A DNA stretch of 64,000 nt from Micromonospora vinacea (lineage in GTDB: Bacteria; Actinomycetota; Actinomycetes; Mycobacteriales; Micromonosporaceae). The notes beneath the pieces are model-generated. The model searched no databases. It saw nothing but the letters and a program-made list of their open reading frames with translations, and was not told where the DNA came from. The number at the start of each line of letters is the position of its first letter. Position 1 is the first letter of the stretch. The translations under genes and the position numbers were made by a program. The stretch is taken from positions 62,001 to 126,000 of the forward strand of contig NZ_JADOTY010000001.1 of the NCBI RefSeq assembly GCF_015751785.1. The letters run 5' to 3'. Below are positions 59,176 through 64,000 of the stretch, in pieces.

Positions 59176-60807
59176 TCAGCGGCGGCTCTCGCCGCTGCCG
59201 ATCTCCTCGCGCTCGGGTCGGGCCTCGACCGGCGGGTGCCCCGGCGAGACCGGCGCCTCGACCGGCTTCTCGATCGGGTAGAAGAAGCCCCGGATGGCCG
59301 GGCCGAGGGCCCCCAGCCGGTTCATCTTCTTGGGCACGACCCAGCCCACGTAGTCCAGCTGGCCGTGACCGTCCGCGTGCCCGTTGGACGCGCTGAGCGG
59401 CTGGTGCACCTCGACGAACCGACCGTCCGGCATACGCCGGATGATGCCGGTCTCCACGCCGTGGGCGAGCACCTCCCGGTCGTGCTGCTGCAGGCCCAGG
59501 CAGAGCCGGTAGGTGACGTAGTACGCCAGCGGCGGGACCACCAGCAGGCCGATCCGGCCCGCCCAGGTCATCGCGTTCAGGCTGATCTGGAACTTGTCCG
59601 CGATCACGTCGTTGGCGCCGGAGAGCGTCAGCACGATGTAGAACGAGACGGCCATGGCGCCGACGGCGGTCCGGGCCGGAGCGTCCCGGGGCCGCTCGAG
59701 CAGGTTGTGGCTCTTGCGGTCCTTGAGGTGCCGGGCTTCCAGGAACGGGTACATCGTCGACAGGCCCACCAGGATGCCGGGCAGCACGACAGTCGGCCAG
59801 AACAGCGGCGGGATGACGTACCCGTCGCCGATCGGGATGGGGATCTCCCAGGCCGGCATGAGTCGGGTCGACCCGTCGAGGAACATGACGTACCAGTCGG
59901 GCTGGCTGGCGGCCGAGACCACCCACGCCTCGTACGGGCCGAACAGCCAGATCGGGTTGATCTGGAACAGACCGCCCATCAGCGCGATGACGCCGAAGAC
60001 GACCATGAAGAAGCCGCCCTGCTTCAACGCGTACCGGGGGAACATCCGCTCGCCGACCACGTTGTTGTTGGTCCGGCCGGGGCCGGGCCACTGGGTGTGC
60101 TTCTGCTTGAAGACCAGACCCAGGTGGACGCTGATCAGTGCGACCAGCAGACCCGGGATGAGCAGCACGTGGGCGATGAAGAACCGGCTGATGATGATCG
60201 TGCCCGGGAACTCGCCGCCGAAGACCGACGAGGTGACCCAGGAGCCGATCACCGGGATGGACAGCATGATCGCCGAGGCGATCCGCAGGCCGGTGCCGGA
60301 GAGGCCGTCGTCCGGCAGCGAGTAGCCGGTGAAGCCGGCCAGGAAGCCGACCCAGAACAGCAGCGAACCGATGATCCAGTTGGTCTCACGCGGCTTGCGG
60401 AAGGCGCCGGTGAAGAAGACCCGCAGCATGTGCACGACGATCGCGGCCATGAACAGCAGCGCCGCCCAGTGGTGCATCTGCCGCATCACCAGACCGCCGC
60501 GGACGTCGAACGAGATGTCCAGGCTGGAGGCGTACGCGGCGGACATCGGGGTGCCCTGCAACGGCGCGTAGCTGCCGTCGTAGACCACCTCCGTCATCGC
60601 CGGCTCGAAGAAGAAGGTGAGGAACACACCGGTCAGCAGCAGCACGACGAACGAGAACAGCGCGATCTCGCCGAGCAGGAAGGACCAGTGGTCCGGGAAG
60701 ACCTTGTTCAGCAGTTTGCGCAGCGGGGTGGCCACCGCGAAGCGGTCGTCCACTCCCACCGCGGCCTTGCCCGGCGTCGCCGCAAGGTCAAGCTTTCGAC
60801 GCTTCAT
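59176..60807 (-). CDS. qcrB: Cytochrome bc1 complex cytochrome b subunit
   Basis: A 543-residue membrane protein with about eight or nine TM helices, the menaquinol-oxidising core of the actinobacterial bc1-aa3 supercomplex. Heme-ligand His pairs lie in the four-helix bundle (QMHHWAALLFMAAIVVHMLR and later RFFIAHVLLIPGLLVALISVHLG, read in parts). The segments MLSIPVIGSWVTSSVFGG and PIWLFGPYEAW (PEWY/PDWY region: SQPDWYVMFLDG) mark the quinol site. Length and C-terminal extension are typical of the actinobacterial type. The ATG overlaps the qcrA stop in ATGA. Confidence 0.97.
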   Translation of the reverse strand: MKRRKLDLAATPGKAAVGVDDRFAVATPLRKLLNKVFPDHWSFLLGEIALFSFVVLLLTGVFLTFFFEPAMTEVVYDGSYAPLQGTPMSAAYASSLDISFDVRGGLVMRQMHHWAALLFMAAIVVHMLRVFFTGAFRKPRETNWIIGSLLFWVGFLAGFTGYSLPDDGLSGTGLRIASAIMLSIPVIGSWVTSSVFGGEFPGTIIISRFFIAHVLLIPGLLVALISVHLGLVFKQKHTQWPGPGRTNNNVVGERMFPRYALKQGGFFMVVFGVIALMGGLFQINPIWLFGPYEAWVVSAASQPDWYVMFLDGSTRLMPAWEIPIPIGDGYVIPPLFWPTVVLPGILVGLSTMYPFLEARHLKDRKSHNLLERPRDAPARTAVGAMAVSFYIVLTLSGANDVIADKFQISLNAMTWAGRIGLLVVPPLAYYVTYRLCLGLQQHDREVLAHGVETGIIRRMPDGRFVEVHQPLSASNGHADGHGQLDYVGWVVPKKMNRLGALGPAIRGFFYPIEKPVEAPVSPGHPPVEARPEREEIGSGESRR

Positions 60808-61892
60808 GGCCGCTCCCAGAAATCAGGCCCGACGGTCTCGGTGTAGTCGGACTTCGCCACGAAGAAGCCCTCGGAGTCCACCTCGATCGGCAGCTGCGGC
60901 AGCCGCCGGCTGGCGGGGCCGAAGATGGGCCGGGCGTTGTCGGTGATCAGGAACTGGGACTGGTGGCACGGGCAGAGCAGCCGGTTGGTCTGCTGCTCGT
61001 ACAGGCTGGCCGGGCATCCCGCGTGCGTGCAGATCTTGGAGAACGCCGCGTAGTTGCCCCACATGTAGTCGCCGTGACCGACCCGCTCGTTGGCCCGGCG
61101 CGACTCCTGCGCGTCGGAGTCGCGGAGGTGGATCAGCAGCGTCGGCGAGTCGGCGTGCCTGTTGCTCACGCCGTGGTCGATGCCGGGGAAGACGGTCAGC
61201 TGCCCACCGGTGCTGATGTCCGCCGGGCGGATCGGACGGCCGTCCTCGCGGACCAGGCGGATCCGCTGGCCGCCCTCGGCCGCGGCGAACCCGGTGGTGA
61301 ACATCTGGTTGTTCTTGTGCGGCTGCGAGATCAGACCGCCGACCAGCGGCGCCGCGGCGACCGCGGCGACCGGCGCGAGACCGGCCAGCAGCGAGATGCC
61401 GAGCAGCGGGCGACGCTTCACGCCCAGCTCGTCAGCCATGTAGAGCATGGTCTGACCGGTGATCGTGCGGCCTTCGGAGTCCACCTGACCCTCGTGCCGG
61501 TCCTGGATCGAGACCTCCTTGGGCAGCAACTTCTTGCCCCAGGTCAGGATGCCGAAGCCGACGGCGAGCAGCGCCACGCCGAGGGTGAAGCCGAGCAGCG
61601 GGGTGTAGAACTTGTCGCCGCCCCGGCCCGCCTCGTACTGCCACGGCCACCAGATGTAGATGGCCAGGAACGCGGTGGCGGCCAGGCCGGTGATCAGGAA
61701 GAAGCCGGCGACCACCCGGGTCAGCCGACGCTCCGCCTTGGTGCCCGGCAGCACCTGCGGCTCGTAGTGGACGATCTCGATGTCGTCCCGGCGCGCGCCC
61801 TCACGAACGATGTCGAACCGGGTCAGCTTGGGGTCGTTCACGTCGAGCGGCTCCTGGCCCTGCGGGGCCTGGTGCTCGGTGTGGGTGCTCAT
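60804..61892 (-). CDS. qcrA: Cytochrome bc1 complex Rieske iron-sulfur subunit
   Basis: A 362-residue actinobacterial Rieske protein. Three N-terminal TM helices are followed by a periplasmic domain whose cluster ligands are in CTHAGCPA and CPCHQSQF, with the disulfide Cys present. The last helix precedes the domain with GLISQPHKNNQMFTTG. The order is qcrC-qcrA-qcrB on the minus strand, as in the classic operon. The ATG at 61892 is the family start (MSTHTEHQ). Confidence 0.97.
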   Translation of the reverse strand: MSTHTEHQAPQGQEPLDVNDPKLTRFDIVREGARRDDIEIVHYEPQVLPGTKAERRLTRVVAGFFLITGLAATAFLAIYIWWPWQYEAGRGGDKFYTPLLGFTLGVALLAVGFGILTWGKKLLPKEVSIQDRHEGQVDSEGRTITGQTMLYMADELGVKRRPLLGISLLAGLAPVAAVAAAPLVGGLISQPHKNNQMFTTGFAAAEGGQRIRLVREDGRPIRPADISTGGQLTVFPGIDHGVSNRHADSPTLLIHLRDSDAQESRRANERVGHGDYMWGNYAAFSKICTHAGCPASLYEQQTNRLLCPCHQSQFLITDNARPIFGPASRRLPQLPIEVDSEGFFVAKSDYTETVGPDFWERP

Positions 61893-61956
61893 GCCGTCAC
61901 CTCGCTACGGGTGGCGCCGAGCGGCACCACAGCACTGAATCGGATGGCCTGCTCGA

Positions 61957-62793
61957 TCACGACTTACCCGCAATCCACAGGCTAGCGAAGACGAGCGCCA
62001 CGATGCCGACCAGGAAGATCGCCAGGCCCTCGGTGGACGGGCCGTACCGGCCGAGGTTGAACCCACCCGGGTCCTGGTCGTGCTTCAGCGTCTCCTGGAT
62101 GTAGGCGATGATGTCGGCCTTCTGCTCCGGCCGGAGCTGGTTGTCGCCAAACACCGGCATGTTCTGCGGGCCGCTCAACATCGCCGCGTAGATCTGGCGG
62201 TCGGTAGCGGGGTGCAGGCTCGGGGCGAACTTGCCCGAGGAGAGCGCACCGCCGCCGCCACCGAAGGCGTGGCACTGCGAGCAGTTGATCCGGAACAGCT
62301 CACCGCCGGCCGCGATGTTGCCGTCCTCGCGGAGGTCGTCGCCCTCGGGCACGACCGGACCGCCGCCGAGTTCCTGGATGTACTGGGCCAGCTGGCGGGT
62401 CTGCTCGTCGGTGAAGACCGGGGGCTTGCGGTGCGCCTGGGCCTCCTGGCGGGCCAGCGGCATCCGCCCGGAGCTGACCTGGAACTCGACAGATGCCGCG
62501 CCGACGCCGATCAGGCTCGGCCCGCGGCCCTCGACACCCTGGGCGTTGCGGCCGTGGCAGGTCACGCAGCTCACGTCGAACAGCGCCTTGCCCTCGGCGG
62601 CGGCGCCGGTCAGCTGCGGGTTGTCCTGCGCCTGGGCGCCCGGGGCGAAGACGGTGTATGCGCCGCCGGCGAGCATCAGCGCGGCGATCAGCCGGACCGC
62701 GGCGCCCAGCCGGCGGCGGCCCCTGCTGCGCGCGGCGGGCCGCTCACGCAACCGCGCGAGCAGACCGCGTCGGCGGTCGTTGTCAGAAGTCAT
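61957..62793 (-). CDS. qcrC: Cytochrome bc1 complex diheme cytochrome c subunit
   Basis: A 278-residue protein. An N-terminal TM helix or signal anchor precedes two cytochrome c domains, with CxxCH at 76-80 (CVTCH) and 171-175 (CSQCH). Axial Met candidates are in SGRMPLA and PQNMPVFG. A C-terminal TM helix follows (LAIFLVGIVALVFASLWIAG). The two-heme form replaces a separate cytochrome c in the bc1-aa3 supercomplex. It is in the operon ctaE-qcrC-qcrA-qcrB. Confidence 0.97.
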   Translation of the reverse strand: MTSDNDRRRGLLARLRERPAARSRGRRRLGAAVRLIAALMLAGGAYTVFAPGAQAQDNPQLTGAAAEGKALFDVSCVTCHGRNAQGVEGRGPSLIGVGAASVEFQVSSGRMPLARQEAQAHRKPPVFTDEQTRQLAQYIQELGGGPVVPEGDDLREDGNIAAGGELFRINCSQCHAFGGGGGALSSGKFAPSLHPATDRQIYAAMLSGPQNMPVFGDNQLRPEQKADIIAYIQETLKHDQDPGGFNLGRYGPSTEGLAIFLVGIVALVFASLWIAGKS

Positions 62794-62863
62794 GAGCGGT
62801 GTCCTTAACCGGTTGGACCTGTCTCAGGGGACGGAGCAGCAGCGCGGAATGTGACGCGCAAGA

Positions 62864-63463
62864 TCACTGGAGCCAGTAGATCATGGCGTACAGCCCGATC
62901 CACACGACGTCGACGAAGTGCCAGTAGTACGACACGACGATCGCCGACGTCGCCTGCGCCGGAGTGAACCGGCCCATGGTCGTACGGACCATGAAGATGA
63001 TGAAGGCGATCAGACCACCGGTCACGTGCAGGCCGTGGAAGCCGGTGGTCAGGTAGAACACCGACCCGTACCCGTCTTCGTTGATCTTGATGCCGTCGGC
63101 GACCAGGTGCCGGTACTCGTTCAGCTGGCCGAGGACGAAGATCAGGCCCATCACGAAGGTGACGGTGAACCAGCGCCGCAGCGCGTGCACGTCACCCTTC
63201 TCCGCCGCGAAGACGCCGAGCTGGCACGTCACCGAGGACAGCACCAGGATCACCGTGAAGGTGGTCGCGTACGGGATGTTCAGCGCCTCGGTGTGCTTCT
63301 CCCACTGCTCCGGCGCAGCCGCGCGGATGGAGAAGTACATCGCGAACAGCGCCGCGAAGAACATGAGTTCGCTGGAGAGCCACACGATCGTCCCGACGCT
63401 GACCATGTTCGGTCGGGTCAGGGAGTGGATCCGGCTCTTGTCAATGGCTGGGGCCGCAGTCAC
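62864..63463 (-). CDS. ctaE: Cytochrome c oxidase subunit III
   Basis: A 199-residue, five-TM-helix subunit of the aa3 oxidase. It has [38 protein letters not shown] (family His/Glu pattern) and the C-terminal [18 protein letters not shown], all standard. It heads the operon with qcrC, qcrA and qcrB. GTG 63463 lies 6 nt after AATAAT (63475-63470), indicating a leaderless transcript. It is divergent from the ctaG gene. Confidence 0.97.
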   Translation of the reverse strand: MTAAPAIDKSRIHSLTRPNMVSVGTIVWLSSELMFFAALFAMYFSIRAAAPEQWEKHTEALNIPYATTFTVILVLSSVTCQLGVFAAEKGDVHALRRWFTVTFVMGLIFVLGQLNEYRHLVADGIKINEDGYGSVFYLTTGFHGLHVTGGLIAFIIFMVRTTMGRFTPAQATSAIVVSYYWHFVDVVWIGLYAMIYWLQ

Positions 63464-63469
63464 GCCGTC

Positions 63470-63475
63470 ATTATT
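63470..63475 (-). promoter_or_regulatory. -10 box of the ctaE-qcrCAB operon
   Basis: AATAAT on the minus strand ends 6 nt before GTG 63463. It is the most AT-rich hexamer in the neighbourhood, consistent with a strong -10. Confidence 0.4.
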
Positions 63476-63558
63476 GCCCCTGACCGGGGCCGGCGATCAG
63501 CGGGGGGCCAAACCTGCGCCTTCCGTGGCCCGAGCGTCAGGGTCCGGTTCGCCTGGCC

Positions 63559-63564
63559 TAGCCT
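63559..63564 (+). promoter_or_regulatory. -10 box of ctaG
   Basis: TAGCCT ends 7 nt before GTG 63572, the leaderless layout. Confidence 0.4.
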
Positions 63565-63571
63565 GAAAAGC

Positions 63572-64000
63572 GTGCTGCACGTCGATCCGATCTTCGCCGC
63601 CACCTCGGCCCCGCCGCCGTTCACCGTCGGCGCGGTGCTGAGCGAGACCCGGCTGGACAGCTGGCTGGCCCTCGGCCTGGTGCTCGCCGCCGGCCTGTAC
63701 CTCTACGGGGTGTACCGGCTGCGCCTGCGGGGCGACCGCTGGCCGGTCGCCCGTACGGTGTTCTTCCTCGGCCCCGGGCTGGGCGGCATCGCGCTCGTCA
63801 CGGTCAGCGGGCTGCACGCGTACGACACCGCGCTGCTGTCCGTGCACATGATCCAGCACATGGTGCTGTCCATGGTGGCACCGATCTTCCTGGCGCTGGG
63901 CGCACCGATGACCCTGGCCCTGCGGACCCTGCCTCTCCGGCCACGCAAGCGCCTGCTCGCGATCGTGCACAGCCGGGTCGCCCGGGTCTACAGCTTCCCG
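63572..64000 (+). CDS. ctaG: Cytochrome c oxidase assembly protein (CtaG/caa3_CtaG family), 5' part
   Basis: The first 143 residues are visible, and the gene continues beyond the window. After an N-terminal loop (LHVDPIFAATSAPPPF) come TM helices LALGLVLAAGLYLYGVYRL and VFFLGPGLGGIALVTVSG, then HMIQHMVLSMVAPIFLALGAP with the conserved His residues of the caa3_CtaG (DUF1404-like) family that helps insert copper into the oxidase. GTG 63572 (VLHVDPIF) fits, with TAGCCT 7 nt upstream. Confidence 0.9.
   Translation, partial: MLHVDPIFAATSAPPPFTVGAVLSETRLDSWLALGLVLAAGLYLYGVYRLRLRGDRWPVARTVFFLGPGLGGIALVTVSGLHAYDTALLSVHMIQHMVLSMVAPIFLALGAPMTLALRTLPLRPRKRLLAIVHSRVARVYSFP

Overview
The window is high-GC (roughly 70% or more), densely coded DNA with frequent GTG starts, stop/start overlaps of the ATGA or GTGA type, and GC-ending codons. 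Gene content and family resemblance point to an actinomycete of the Micromonosporaceae (Micromonospora or a close relative). That placement is inference from protein families and from familiar intergenic repeats; no rRNA is present. I see no tRNA, rRNA, CRISPR array, prophage or transposase.

Layout. 1-5.1 kb: tail of a probable glycosyltransferase, a CrtI-type oxidoreductase, a CDP-alcohol phosphatidyltransferase, metF, a small XRE regulator and a polyprenyl diphosphate synthase. 5.1-11.2 kb: an Rv2175c-like DNA-binding protein, the PASTA kinase pknL, an endonuclease IV-type protein, threonine aldolase and class II DAHP synthase. 11.2-19.5 kb: an accessory stretch with a lipoprotein, a secreted CBM2-GH18 chitinase, glutathione peroxidase, an F420/NADP oxidoreductase, a GT87 membrane protein, a methyltransferase and a DUF4397/class F sortase pair. 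19.5-24.1 kb: DUF2203, proC, a probably PPi-dependent phosphofructokinase, a PPOX flavoprotein, an Rv2179c-type exoribonuclease and a Crp-family regulator. 24.2-31.7 kb: a 50-residue WAGPG-repeat peptide divergent from an MFS exporter, a large zinc-ribbon/cyclase/AAA protein, a PlsC acyltransferase and a membrane protein. 31.8-42.9 kb: otsA, an alpha/beta hydrolase without its serine, a flavin monooxygenase, an EEP protein, ROK glucokinase, an Rv2185c-like SRPBCC protein, fadD15 and a histidine kinase/response regulator pair. 43-51 kb: a DUF574 methyltransferase overlapping a GGDEF-EAL protein, a TetR-plsC operon, pimB', an M48 protease and small proteins. 51-64 kb: NYN protein, DEDD/GIY-YIG nuclease, a short RelA/SpoT homologue, Nudix, nucleotidyltransferase, a lone RAM domain, a DUF4142 protein, and the cytochrome bc1-aa3 genes (qcrB, qcrA, qcrC, ctaE) facing ctaG.

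The backbone (metF, idsA, Rv2175c, pknL, aroG, Rv2179c, Rv2182c-like, Rv2185c, fadD15, pimB', Rv2191, qcr/ctaE) follows the Mycobacterium tuberculosis Rv2172c-Rv2196 neighbourhood in the same order. The qcr/ctaE block is inverted and lineage-specific genes are inserted. Shared themes are envelope lipid and mannoside synthesis, Ser/Thr kinase signalling and respiration.

At least twelve genes have a TAnnnT box only 6-8 nt before the start codon, the pattern of leaderless transcripts. Several intergenic gaps hold members of at least two repeat families: TGATC-anchored palindromes, and an intercistronic element running from one gene's stop codon to the next gene's Shine-Dalgarno sequence. The most novel candidate is the WAGPG-repeat peptide at 24248-24400.
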